This document shows positions 47,401 through 49,652 of a stretch of 64,000 nt of DNA, one piece after another. The position numbers and the translations under genes were made by a program. The notes under the pieces were generated by a model, which saw only the letters and a program-made list of their open reading frames with translations, was not told the origin of the DNA and searched no databases. The stretch spans positions 24,327,816 through 24,391,815 of the forward strand of contig JAQNBH010000012.1 of NCBI GenBank assembly GCA_028752905.1. Reading direction: 5' to 3'. Source of the stretch: Cladorhizidae sp. MBARI D1340-BT2. Its lineage: Eukaryota; Porifera; Demospongiae; Poecilosclerida; Cladorhizidae. Position 1 is the stretch's first letter; each line of letters starts with the position of its first letter.

Positions 47401-49268
47401 AAAATATACACATGTGCCTATAACAAGCCACATTTCCATTATTTAGAACAGGCATCAACGCCAACCACCCCCAAAGATATAACAGCGATGAAAACACAGA
47501 AAACAGGTGGACTATTTTTTCTCTTTCGCAAGATGGTGTTTACTGCAGTCCTCAAAGAATTGGTGGATTAGCCCTCGACATTAGACATGTAGCATTTGAG
47601 CATTGATTAGAGGGAAGCTGTATACATCAAAACAGTACCGCAAATCGATCAGAGCTATCGGTGTCGTTATCGATATTGCCTCTGATGACACTGCCCTCGA
47701 TTGAACCGGCCACTGGAAACGCTACAGATAGAGAACAGCTCTACAGGAGTGGCTTCGTTATCACCCTTAGATCACTGGCCACACTCGGCTGCATTAGCTC
47801 TCGACTGTCGCTCTAATGCACTATCCAGACATCACTACAGTTAACAGACGCTCAGTGCAATAGCTACACTGTATCTACATCCATAGCGCTCGACTGGATA
47901 CTAGATTAGCTCCAGGAATCCACAGAGCTTACATATTACCTCCTGCTCGGCTCTGGACAGGACATAGCCATGAAGCCTGCCTACCCATTCCCCACGGAAT
48001 TTATTTAAACAAAGACTGATAAAAATGTGGATCCACACACTCCGTAGACACAGTGATCAAACGCAATAGAAACGTCAAGGATATTTTGACGAGTACTGCA
48101 CAATTACACACTTAGATACGTGGGTCATAAGTAATGTTTTGTTGTAGGTCTGTGCTTTTAACTGTTGTCATAAGAGTAAGCTTCTGAAGAAGCCATAGCA
48201 AAGATGTGCAGCTACTTGCTGACTCAGCTTAGCTAGACTCGATATTGCACATACACATGCATATTTATTGTATGCTGAACCATTACCTAGTATCACGTGT
48301 TTTACTGAATCGATAAAATAGATTTCTTAGTTGCTACAATGCATTGGACAATTCAGAGTGTTCCAGGAAAATTATGAAGAATAGGCATATTTTACAATAA
48401 CCGTCATATTCCTGATGAAGGCTAGAGCATCTAGTCATTATTCCTGATGAAGGCTAGAGCATCTAGTCATTATTCCTGATGAAGGCTAGAGCATCTAGTC
48501 ATTAATACTGATGAAGGCTAGAGCATCTAGTCATTAATACTGATGAAGGCTAGGGCATCTAGTCATTTGATGAAGGCTAGAGCATCTAGTCATTATTCCT
48601 GATGAAGGCTAGAGCATCTAGTCATTATTCCTGATGAAGGCTAGAGCATCTAGTCAAAACATCGAGATAATACAATTCACACTCAAGTTGATTATTGACG
48701 AGGTTATTGTAAGGTTATTATATCAACTGAGAGTTCATTGAGAATTGACATATTGCTTAAAATAGGGGGGGGGGGGGGGAGATCACTGCTGATTTATTAT
48801 GTTAGCATGTTAGCAAAGGATTAAAGGCACACTTTTAGTGTTGTTGTTTTTAAAGTTAAATTTGACCGAGACCACCATTTAGGATATTAAAAATGTGCCG
48901 AAATAAGCTTTAGCCGAGATATAAACTTTTGGAGGGTCTGGGGTGGGGGTTGCCATTTTGTACAAGGGTCAAACAAATATAAAGATTGTCACCACATTCC
49001 CCGACATGTATTTGTTAGCTAACTTGCAGTTAGTTAGACAGACACACACGTACATATATATCCATGACCAATTTTTGACTTCCCTCTAGATTATGTACGC
49101 ACATTTACATTCGACAAGCGTCTGGAAATGTACTTGAAGAAGACATCTGGGCGTGAGCTGCCAACAGTTGTGTACCCTGAACTTTATCGCAAGCGGTTCT
49201 GCGATGCAATGGAGCGGTATTTTACAGTGGTGCCTGACAAATGGTCCGGGCTTGGCATGGACTTCTAA
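1690..49268 (+). CDS. PIKFYVE: PIKfyve, 1-phosphatidylinositol-3-phosphate 5-kinase (partial gene, about 22 joined exons)
   Basis: Gene-level entry; each exon is also listed separately. PIKfyve/Fab1 phosphorylates PI3P (and PI) at the 5 position on endosomes and lysosomes, in a complex with VAC14 and FIG4. Domains visible in order are the Cpn60/TCP1-like domain, the CCR cysteine-rich region, an acidic and serine-rich linker, and the C-terminal PIPK kinase domain with GGKS, ILKQ, DLKGS, DYSLL and VVGIID motifs. The FYVE and DEP parts expected at the N terminus are upstream of the window. Join: 1690-2446, 2851-4194, 9488-9591, 10117-10188, 14102-14264, 14759-14949, 15454-15570, 16066-16162, 16366-16559, 17071-17241, 20171-20477, 21214-21425, 23595-about 23720, 24502-24764, 28662-28935, 31474-31889, 33997-34179, 34513-34616, 37537-37665, 37764-37857, 39105-39266, 49090-49268. 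Donor and acceptor phases agree across the chain, which strongly supports the model. Oddity: in-frame TGA in the 10117 exon. Confidence 0.93.
2447..2850 (+). other. PIKFYVE: Putative 404-bp intron that stays open in the upstream frame
   Basis: Bounded by a good donor (GTATGT, 2447) and an AG acceptor (2849-2850), both phase 0. Removal joins the Cpn60 exon in frame to conserved sequence downstream. Yet the upstream frame has no stop through all 404 bp, reads as Ser/Pro/Glu-rich protein, and holds two copies of a TSQLAGVTRGEE-like module. Because 404 is not a multiple of 3, retention shifts the frame and stops at 2999-3001. Either this is a chance-open or retained intron, or there is a single-base error and it is really exon. 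Confidence 0.6.
2851..4194 (+). CDS. PIKFYVE: PIKfyve large exon: post-Cpn60 linker
   Basis: 448 codons in phase 0. Contains the conserved segment corresponding to the vertebrate 'CVSPFI...REPFL...YF...VYWS' stretch (here LISVSPRVKFKVPYL...YLSWVIYWS, about 3118-3225) and the DFRARAG block (about 3533), where animal PIKfyve has DYRARGG. The second half is poly-Glu and acidic (3660-3960). It ends YSDTWLGMHQ at a perfect CCAG/GTATGT donor (4195). This joins in frame to TDCLDPIKHQ in the next exon, as expected for the family. Confidence 0.9.
4195..4640. repeat. GT-rich minisatellite (cacctacaggtgtctatgtg, ~42 bp unit)
   Basis: About 10 units starting directly at the donor of the preceding PIKfyve exon and running through GTGTGT-rich sequence. 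Monomers alternate between 'gctgtgtgggtatgcacctacag' and 'gttgtgtggatgtgcacctacag' types, suggesting duplication by pairs. All + frames are open, so the apparent Cys/Val/Tyr-rich proteins are artefacts. Confidence 0.9.
4745..4812. repeat. Inverted monomer of the preceding minisatellite
   Basis: About 65 bp (ctgtaggtacatacccacac...) that is the reverse complement of the 4195-4640 monomer. It is separated from the direct array by about 100 bp of unique sequence. A transcript could fold back here. Confidence 0.8.
4978..7092. repeat. 66-bp tandem array, about 32 copies
   Basis: The unit begins ctatttataaatcacatgca and is almost perfectly conserved. Because 66 is a multiple of 3, one frame is open for long runs (periodic INHMHQHCDKQC peptide). 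Variant monomers (tgtac for tgtat, aagctg for aagcag, and a +2 bp tgtatatag form at 5811, 6803, 7005 and 7073) recur in the same order about 992 bp apart. This points to a higher-order duplication of about 15 units. Intronic, between the exons ending 4194 and starting 9488. Confidence 0.97.
7310..7845. repeat. 41-bp tandem array, about 13 copies
   Basis: The unit starts gaatatatgaagactacatg and ends tacctagacaactag. A few copies have an extra 4-6 bp (acatacatgtatat). AT-rich and intronic. Confidence 0.95.
7846..9245. other. Intron sequence without recognised gene; short 50-bp duplication
   Basis: No conserved coding seen. Two exact-phase copies of a 50-bp segment (gcagctaaagatgagcatgc...) lie at about 8101-8150 and 8151-8200, with a partial third. 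A shorter duplication (gcaaggattaaatcac) lies at 8015-8055. A 94-codon minus frame at 8648-8932 has no recognisable domain. Confidence 0.6.
9251..9438. mobile_element. MITE-like element with terminal inverted repeats and 5-bp TSD
   Basis: 188 bp starting CAGGGGTGTATTTAG and ending with its imperfect inverse (ctgtatacaaccctg). It is filled with G runs and then C runs. It is flanked by a 5-bp direct repeat GTTGG (9246-9250 and 9439-9443). A related copy with its own TSD is at 31253-31443. No coding capacity, so non-autonomous. It lies just upstream of a PIKfyve exon acceptor. Confidence 0.75.
9488..9591 (+). CDS. PIKFYVE: PIKfyve exon: start of CCR region
   Basis: Acceptor tttccag (9486-9487), donor TTG/GTAAGA (9592). 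Reads TDCLDPIKHQGISILFSN, matching the family's 'DCLxPxxHQ...VLFSS' block just after the DYRARGG region, then a Pro-rich end. Starts in phase 0, agreeing with the preceding exon, and ends with two bases of a codon. Confidence 0.9.
9635..9975. repeat. 68-bp minisatellite, intron copy A
   Basis: About 5 units (gaccaacaccacactgggtt...gacaatagctctatgggg). Some units lack the gaagtaggttg piece. The array starts about 45 bp after the splice donor. The same monomer family forms the array at 20495-21105 in another intron of this gene. Confidence 0.93.
10117..10188 (+). CDS. PIKFYVE: PIKfyve exon with in-frame TGA at a conserved Cys
   Basis: 72-bp exon between acceptor ctctag (10115-10116) and a perfect donor CAG/GTAAGA (10189). 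It begins with one base, completing the codon left by the previous exon. It reads as the family's 'FYGxNDxxxxxFLERYCFR' block: FYYGHNDIAIADFLERY, then TGA (10181-10183), then FR. The next exon continues in phase with EYYRC. The TGA replaces the usual Cys codon, and the junction codon is TGT (Cys) where the family has Trp. If real, the stop removes the kinase domain. Sequencing error, allele, pseudogenisation or recoding cannot be told apart here. Confidence 0.82.
10330..10620. repeat. Degenerate repeats of a 'gttttgtactatatatagagg' motif
   Basis: Five to six diverged copies of a roughly 55-bp AT-rich motif within the intron after the TGA-bearing exon. Confidence 0.6.
10718..10975. repeat. CA-rich microsatellite
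   Basis: Imperfect (CA)n and CACACATA repeats. The overlapping open frames are low-complexity artefacts. Confidence 0.85.
10976..13324. other. Intron sequence, no recognised gene
   Basis: No domain recognised on either strand. The longest frame (12121-12420 +, 99 codons) lacks conserved motifs. A short run of acatgtacattcac units lies at 12825-12893. Four copies of a 'cttccaattgtaacc' motif flank the tRNA-like sequence (13165-13245 and 13455-13470). Old transposon remnants are possible but unproven. Confidence 0.5.
13325..13398 (-). tRNA. tRNA-like sequence (pseudo-tRNA or SINE head)
   Basis: The minus strand, 74 nt, has an acceptor stem pairing GGGTGCT with GGTGCCC (three wobble pairs), an A-box-like TGGCTCAATGG and a B-box-like GGTTCGAGTCT at proper spacing. 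The D stem pairs well. The T stem has mismatches and the anticodon arm is weak, so this is more likely a tRNA pseudogene or tRNA-derived SINE head than a working tRNA. If read as a tRNA, the anticodon would be near CGC. Confidence 0.4.
13710..13958. mobile_element. Possible MITE-like element with G21 / C22 arms
   Basis: A 21-base G run (13732-13752) and a 22-base C run (13886-13907) face each other. The right edge (aaatgaaaccctg) matches the end of the MITE at 31253-31443, while the left edge (cagagtttaac) is diverged. No clear target duplication (tagtg against acatg). Confidence 0.4.
14102..14264 (+). CDS. PIKFYVE: PIKfyve exon: CCR region
   Basis: Acceptor ctcttgcag, donor CCAC/GTGAGT (14265). 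Starts with one base, completing an Arg codon. Encodes EYYRCQTCSVDMAKHIRHI...HGIRAIHIEIEN...LECSQCHH, the family's Cys/His-rich core ('CP...CxxPMxxHxRRFVHGxGxxxI' and 'CxxCxxxTP'). The paired cysteines (CQTC, CSQC) are retained. Ends in phase 0. Confidence 0.95.
14265..14700. repeat. ~75-80 bp repeat (gactatgcagcatggatact...)
   Basis: Five to six diverged units containing 'ggatactggaatacttgtat' and 'gggactatcccaggatgtcc'. They begin about 20 bp after the donor. A related degenerate copy is in a later intron (34205-34390). Confidence 0.85.
14759..14949 (+). CDS. PIKFYVE: PIKfyve exon: CCR region continued
   Basis: Acceptor tctcccag. Reads ATPYTTMTANSLLFSFAKFL, then LELKFYSDSY, matching the family block 'TPVVxxSxxSWxxSFAKYLELRFY'. 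It goes on with CSHFLHPDYSQCFLF, corresponding to 'CxHSxHxDYxQYF'. The donor lies in TTTAG/GTGTGT at 14950, merging into a (GT)12 run. Ends with two bases of a codon. Confidence 0.95.
14950..15440. repeat. (GT)12 microsatellite, then pyrimidine-rich 'caccaaccctctcttc' repeats
   Basis: GT repeat 14950-14973. From about 15045 to 15440 there are about 15 irregular copies of a 25-30 bp CT-rich unit. This forms one very long polypyrimidine stretch running up to the next acceptor (15452-15453). Confidence 0.85.
15454..15570 (+). CDS. PIKFYVE: PIKfyve exon: end of CCR region
   Basis: Acceptor ggtttcag, donor GAAT/GTATGT (15571). The first base completes an Arg codon. Encodes PSTIDILELLLPPCVLCITTPSNKYHHDYASDIKHVGR, equivalent to the family's 'SPIRLLEVxVPxxKI' segment. 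Ends with two bases of a codon. Confidence 0.85.
15575..15725. repeat. 36-bp minisatellite (catgtctgcatagatagatt...)
   Basis: About 3.5 units starting at the splice donor. The first, diverged unit overlaps the GTATGT donor itself. Confidence 0.9.
16066..16162 (+). CDS. PIKFYVE: PIKfyve exon: coiled linker
   Basis: Acceptor atatgtag, donor TAAG/GTGAGC (16163). Encodes VEGVFYRIRQKVDKYRLEPV and onward, corresponding to the helical 'LKDFFQKVSQVY' segment after the CCR. Starts with one base, ends phase 0. Confidence 0.85.
16366..16559 (+). CDS. PIKFYVE: PIKfyve exon: helical linker
   Basis: Acceptor ccattgcag, donor CTT/GTGAGA (16560). Starts CERDAMRIKVKHLKEMM in phase 0 and ends EVVECWNIL at the junction. 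The Glu/Lys-rich helix ending in 'EVxxxWN' mirrors the family region just before the 'RLQDL' block. Reading past the donor gives an immediate TGA, so splicing is required. Confidence 0.85.
16560..17070. other. Intron, no gene
   Basis: CT-rich, then GAGAGG and GTGTGT-rich low-complexity sequence. No conserved coding seen. Confidence 0.7.
17071..17241 (+). CDS. PIKFYVE: PIKfyve exon: linker
   Basis: Acceptor gtcggccag, donor ATCAG/GTGGGT (17242). The first base completes a Leu codon. LEDLDARVREYRRRLREGGG is followed by FSRSPRGSPVG, similar in position to 'RLQDLFQQ...PSPGRLR' in the family. Internal Gly-rich run. Ends with two bases. Confidence 0.82.
17530..17785. repeat. 30-bp minisatellite (gggccagggcaatacgtgta...)
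   Basis: About 8 imperfect units with spacing variants near the right end. Confidence 0.92.
17780..18400. repeat. 30-bp minisatellite (aattcttcagcaggagagct...)
   Basis: About 20 units directly abutting the previous array. The unit length is a multiple of 3, so one + frame is open as a periodic peptide (ETILQQESFQ), here judged non-coding. Confidence 0.95.
18690..20125. repeat. 45-bp tandem array, about 30 copies
   Basis: The unit is cactaatacatgctgcaagc followed by catgcatttctaattcattagtgca. Both strands have open frames through most of it because 45 is a multiple of 3. Truncated 20-bp units (cattagtgcatactaatt) occur at 19860-19910. The array ends about 45 bp before the next exon acceptor. 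Confidence 0.97.
20171..20477 (+). CDS. PIKFYVE: PIKfyve exon: Ser/His-rich linker
   Basis: Acceptor ccctctttag, donor CAATG/GTGAGT (20478). Open for 102 codons with no repeats. Contains RTRRLSDKKH and MSRKLTHERNFSDG, and ends HRRNLSDSLAM. R-x-x-S motifs suggest phosphorylation sites (inference). The region is poorly conserved in the family. Splice phases (one base in, phase 0 out) support it. Confidence 0.82.
20495..21110. repeat. 68-bp minisatellite, intron copy B
   Basis: About 9 units of the same monomer as 9635-9975, starting within 20 bp of the donor. Variants include tgtatgagg for ctatgggg. Confidence 0.95.
21214..21425 (+). CDS. PIKFYVE: PIKfyve exon: acidic linker
   Basis: Acceptor gtcacatcag, donor CAT/GTAAGT (21426). 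Ser/Thr-rich then strongly acidic (GEGEDEEEEDGG). Phase 0 in, two bases out, which agrees with both neighbours. No domain; position corresponds to the variable linker before the kinase. Confidence 0.78.
21426..23594. other. Intron with TACA/CATA microsatellite at 23165-23535
   Basis: No gene recognised. The 73-codon frame at 22039-22260 lacks homology I can see. The 370-bp ACATACATAT-type microsatellite near the 3' end yields Tyr/Thr/His frames that are artefacts. Confidence 0.75.
23595..23720 (+). CDS. PIKFYVE: PIKfyve exon: linker (3' end uncertain)
   Basis: Acceptor catgtgcag (23593-23594). The first base completes the codon from the previous exon. Reads SYGDQPSSSSTVLREEISGG, then DTSGGFLAKFRPS. 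The following exon needs two bases from here. The only phase-compatible donor I see is weak (TTC/GTTTTT at 23721), so the end is uncertain. The frame stays open to a TAA at 23746. Confidence 0.6.
24502..24764 (+). CDS. PIKFYVE: PIKfyve exon: Gly/Ser-rich linker
   Basis: Acceptor cttccttgcag, donor GGAG/GTATGT (24765). Open non-repetitive sequence rich in Gly and Ser (SSSGGGSSSSRVFLG), ending SAAETFADG. The single leftover base pairs in phase with the next exon. The frame continues into the 26-bp array, which is intronic. Confidence 0.75.
24765..27055. repeat. 26-bp tandem array, about 87 copies
   Basis: The unit is ttcactactgtttgtgtgta followed by ttgtac, with c/t variants (ctgcac for cttcac) and gtatgt for gtgtgt. 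It starts at the splice donor, whose GTATGTATTGTAC is itself the start of the first unit. Three units (78 bp) make an open frame in all three + frames, producing 780-930 codon false ORFs of Cys/Val/Leu/Tyr. One copy has an extra T (about 26589). Confidence 0.98.
27055..27370. repeat. ~65-bp repeat (aagttatcagtttcctgttg...)
   Basis: Five units containing 'cacaagaagcttacctggtc', immediately after the 26-bp array. Confidence 0.93.
27625..27790. repeat. GGAATAGA-type short repeats
   Basis: About 14 imperfect copies of a 10-15 bp tggaatagaatggag motif. Confidence 0.85.
27965..28555. repeat. 63-bp tandem array, about 9 copies
   Basis: The unit begins cacattgtgttgatagtaat and ends agattggcat. Open on both strands because 63 is a multiple of 3. 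It ends about 105 bp before the next exon. Confidence 0.97.
28662..28935 (+). CDS. PIKFYVE: PIKfyve exon: start of the split kinase domain
   Basis: Acceptor gactcttgcag, donor AATT/GTAAGT (28936). Two bases in, completing a Gly codon. Contains FPIAIYEKEPTSIIAYALSS, the family's highly conserved 'IAVYEKEPSSIIAFALS' block that opens the PIPK lobe, preceded by a Pro-rich FEYNEHH segment. Ends with two bases of a codon. Confidence 0.95.
29025..29615. repeat. TTGTTGTTGATGATTG-type repeats
   Basis: About 18 irregular copies of a 25-45 bp unit (gattgtattgatttgttgtt) with gcattgacttactg variants. Minus-strand Asn/Gln-rich frames are artefacts. Confidence 0.9.
30000..30625. repeat. 22-bp minisatellite with a palindromic core
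   Basis: About 28 units of acccaaacaccctacatgta followed by gg. Each contains the 10-bp palindrome CTACATGTAG. A block of six units with gtagtc instead of gtaggc, and repeated catcctgcaccc variants about 330 bp apart, suggest block duplication. Confidence 0.95.
31253..31443. mobile_element. MITE-like element with terminal inverted repeats and 5-bp TSD
   Basis: 191 bp starting CAGGGTTTCATTTAG and ending ctaaatggaaccctg. It contains long G and C runs. Flanked by CTATG on both sides (31248-31252 and 31444-31448). Same family as 9251-9438. Its right end lies 30 bp before an exon. Confidence 0.78.
31474..31889 (+). CDS. PIKFYVE: PIKfyve exon: insert within the kinase region
   Basis: Acceptor ctcctttgcag, donor TTAG/GTAAGG (31890). 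Starts KRHLSEVDKT with a poly-Thr run, then SKGFFSELKKKG. A Ser/Gly-rich stretch follows, and the exon ends RGHISL. The last residues join in phase with EFSN of the next exon, matching the family's 'HVELQFSD' block. This is the long low-complexity loop splitting the PIKfyve kinase N-lobe. Confidence 0.88.
32495..33230 (+). repeat. Interspersed repeat copy with internal 43-bp minisatellite
   Basis: The left part (ttattttccgtggagga, atgtcctgttcagaact, ctttgtggattccaagtgct, agtatccagtcgagcg) matches the reverse complement of 47880-48005. From 32600 to 33050 the internal part is expanded to about 10 copies of a 43-bp unit (gatgtagagagctactgcag...), absent from the other copy. Confidence 0.75.
33231..33996. 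other. Intron, no recognised feature
   Basis: AT-rich, with a TATATA-rich patch at 33440-33475. No conserved frame seen. Confidence 0.6.
33997..34179 (+). CDS. PIKFYVE: PIKfyve exon: kinase N-lobe, glycine-rich loop
   Basis: Acceptor ttcctaaag, donor GCAG/GTATGT (34180). Two bases in, completing Glu. Encodes FCKVYLAEEFRQLREKIF, then FIRSLTRC, then GGKSHSAF, the ATP-binding loop (family GGKSGAAF). One base out. Confidence 0.97.
34205..34390. repeat. Degenerate relative of the 14265-14700 repeat
   Basis: Contains gggactatcctgggaagtgg and gactgacttcacagcat, resembling the 75-80 bp repeat of an earlier intron. Two diverged units. Confidence 0.55.
34513..34616 (+). CDS. PIKFYVE: PIKfyve exon: ATP-binding lysine
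   Basis: Acceptor aatgtgtag, donor GAAG/GTGAGG (34617). Completes DDRFILKQVKSIEISAFEDF; the Lys of ILKQ is the family's catalytic lysine. Continues APRYLDYVTKALEEK, matching 'APHYFNYI'. Phase 0 out. Confidence 0.97.
34740..35000. repeat. Degenerate 'catactggacatgtgctcttc' repeats
   Basis: About 9 irregular copies of a 25-35 bp unit. Confidence 0.8.
35587..37160. repeat. Cluster of seven GTAACRTGCRTTAC palindromic motifs
   Basis: Imperfect or perfect 14-bp palindromes at 35587, 35743, 35768, 36781, 36797, 36979 and 37147, all of the form gtaac-rtg-crttac. They are dispersed in otherwise unique intron DNA and are not a simple tandem array. Function unknown. They could be a regulatory cluster or part of a repeat family with a scattered motif. 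Confidence 0.7.
36060..36555 (+). pseudogene. Nested coding remnant ending in a GEFLAAVYDRKSYIGEVL domain
   Basis: The intron holds an Ala-rich then acidic frame (36144-36375), followed in another frame by GEFLAAVYDRKSYIGEVLSA, FMKLTGFRRCNWPRKPDC and a stop at about 36548. This resembles a small C-terminal domain ('FVAAxYdxxWYIGxV...FMxxxGxxxxxWPxxxD') that I associate with transposon-like cnidarian and sponge proteins, from memory. The frame change and stop near 36370 suggest a broken copy, or two exons. Confidence 0.45.
37537..37665 (+). CDS. PIKFYVE: PIKfyve exon: kinase
   Basis: Acceptor tatccttcag, donor AAGG/GTATGT (37666). Encodes RPLALAKILGAYSIGFRNS and then VVMENLLYNHSIAR, matching 'RPTALAKILGVYRIGYKNS...LLVMENLFY'. 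Phase 0 at both ends. Confidence 0.97.
37764..37857 (+). CDS. PIKFYVE: PIKfyve exon: catalytic DLKGS
   Basis: Acceptor ttgttgcag, donor AACT/GTGAGT (37858). Encodes VFDLKGSMRSRYV, then DVLLDENYLN. DLKGS is the PIPK catalytic motif and LLDEN is strongly conserved in PIKfyve. The 98-bp intron before it is the shortest in this gene. Confidence 0.97.
37866..38260. other. G-rich intron stretch
   Basis: Irregular GGGTGTG and GGAGGGG-rich sequence, open in several + frames but with no conserved protein. Confidence 0.6.
38335..38760. repeat. 25-bp minisatellite, about 17 copies
   Basis: The unit is cccacccaatcctggtgctt followed by ttgtt, nearly perfect. Long frames on both strands are artefacts (75 bp gives all frames). 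Confidence 0.97.
39105..39266 (+). CDS. PIKFYVE: PIKfyve exon: kinase C-lobe
   Basis: Acceptor tctttctgcag, donor ATTG/GTAAGG (39267). Encodes PVYVHPHSKFVLMQAIMADS, then IMDYSLLTCIDD and LVVGIIG. DYSLL and the VVGIID/activation-loop region are intact. Two bases in, one base out. Confidence 0.97.
39267..40440. other. First part of a 9.8-kb intron
   Basis: Contains several degenerate 'gttnatcggtaaggggtca' segments (39290-39450) and a TATATA microsatellite (40185-40320). No gene recognised. Confidence 0.6.
40455..40660 (-). repeat. 3' LTR remnant of the Gypsy element
   Basis: Shares cactggctaacttggg, catgaaccacatg and gatggtaccgaggt with the region at 45575-45700 at matching spacing. Strongly diverged. 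Confidence 0.6.
40912..41521 (-). pseudogene. Gypsy integrase core and C-terminal domain remnant
   Basis: The minus frame reads IIIVDTHSKQPEVYKI, the 'IVVDAHSKWPEV' signature of Ty3/Gypsy integrase, and onward through the core with changed residues. A second frame gives GDKWNPGVIIRKQDASYMIE, matching the integrase C-terminal 'W.PGVI...SY.V' block. Frameshifts split it. Confidence 0.82.
41522..41767 (-). pseudogene. Gypsy integrase zinc-binding remnant
   Basis: Between the satellite and the integrase core, the minus strand reads VHSKLRESILKELHNTPSRQ-like sequence in broken frames. This is consistent with the HHCC region of Gypsy integrase. Stop codons present. Confidence 0.5.
41768..43710. 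repeat. 35-bp tandem array, about 55 copies, inside the Gypsy pol region
   Basis: The unit is ctggacaaacaacactgcac followed by ctgtgctagtagtag, with ctaga/ctgga as the main variant and rare tgtac and taatag types. It sits exactly between RNase H and the integrase zinc-binding region of the minus-strand element, so it grew inside the retrotransposon after or around insertion. Confidence 0.98.
43711..43980 (-). pseudogene. Gypsy RNase H remnant
   Basis: The minus frame contains VTDHKPLTAILGPKNGIPTL and ADRLSWIPLP, the standard 'TDHKPL...ADALSR.P' RNase H landmarks, followed by IKRLPITVVQVCQL, the linker towards integrase, which runs straight into the satellite. Confidence 0.85.
44271..44790 (-). 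pseudogene. Gypsy reverse transcriptase remnant
   Basis: Two overlapping minus frames carry RT motifs: VICYLDDIHITG (the YxDD active site, codons about 44580-44592), GLHFKPKKSE, and YLGLCNYYRKLFPN. The frameshift between 44500 and 44700 makes it a pseudogene. Upstream motifs (to 44790) match the RT palm entry. Confidence 0.88.
44900..45540 (-). pseudogene. Gypsy gag-like remnant
   Basis: Minus-strand broken frames give SDRFIGGLKSTSIHKKLLSM (gag 'IRDRFVxGLxxxxxxxxLL') and, nearer the 5' LTR, KYGSLPEFHPDSGS followed by FKANSIPDEKQASIFLSYIG, matching the gag start. Several stops. Confidence 0.75.
45570..45745 (-). repeat. 5' LTR remnant of the Gypsy element
   Basis: Partner of the 40455-40660 remnant. 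The gag-like sequence begins just inside it. Confidence 0.6.
45746..47495. other. Intron sequence, no recognised gene
   Basis: AT-rich. A motif pair tagatgctctagccttcatc (47280-47300) is the inverse of the 32-bp array at 48395-48660, so the two regions may be arms of one old element. No coding recognised. Confidence 0.5.
47500..48010 (-). repeat. Inverted interspersed repeat copy
   Basis: The reverse complement (ttccgtggggaat, atgtcctgtccagag, ctctgtggattcctgg, tagtatccagtcgagcg) aligns with 32495-32650. This copy lacks the 43-bp minisatellite and shows what the unexpanded element looks like. Confidence 0.7.
48395..48660. repeat. 32-bp minisatellite, about 8 copies
   Basis: The unit is ttcctgatgaaggctagagc followed by atctagtcatta. 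One copy is shortened. Confidence 0.95.
49090..49268 (+). CDS. PIKFYVE: PIKfyve terminal exon
   Basis: Acceptor ttccctctag (49088-49089). Two bases in complete Asp. Encodes DYVRTFTFDKRLEMYLKKTS, then PTVVYPELYRKRFCDAM and WSGLGMDF, followed by TAA (49266-49268). These match the family's 'DYIRTFTWDKKLE', 'PTVVSPELYRxRFCEAM' and 'GLGLNC' end. The GIID motif is completed across the 9.8-kb intron. No canonical AATAAA is seen in the following 300 bp. Confidence 0.98.
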
Positions 49269-49333
49269 CAGGAACACAGGAACTTTCAGCACACTTCATT
49301 TTGTGTTCGTTTTTTCTACTGCAGTGTATGATT

Positions 49334-49652
49334 TTGTTTCAACAACTAATATATACTGTGTACAGTATATTATTTAATTAGGTTCCTCCTCCACCCCCTT
49401 GAGTAGAGAGCATCAGTTCAAGTTTGTTTTGGCCCAGCAAATTGAGTGATCTCTCATTGCACTCGCTGTCGATGTGAGTTTACACCCATTATGATAAAAT
49501 GTACAGGTACATAATTGTCATGGGAAAACAAACATATAGAGGCAGGCAGTAGCAAGCCTATTACTACCTCCCTCCTGCATAGCCAGGGCAGCCCTAGCTC
49601 CATTCCTGATAGTGATAGGTAATGGGTATGGCTATAAGACTAATCCCCTACT
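49334..49652 (+). repeat. Direct repeat, left copy (PIKfyve 3' flank)
   Basis: About 320 bp starting ttgtttcaacaactaatata, lying 66 bp after the PIKfyve stop. It is repeated at 51130-51454 with a few substitutions and small indels. The two copies bracket 1.48 kb of transposon sequence. Confidence 0.92.
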
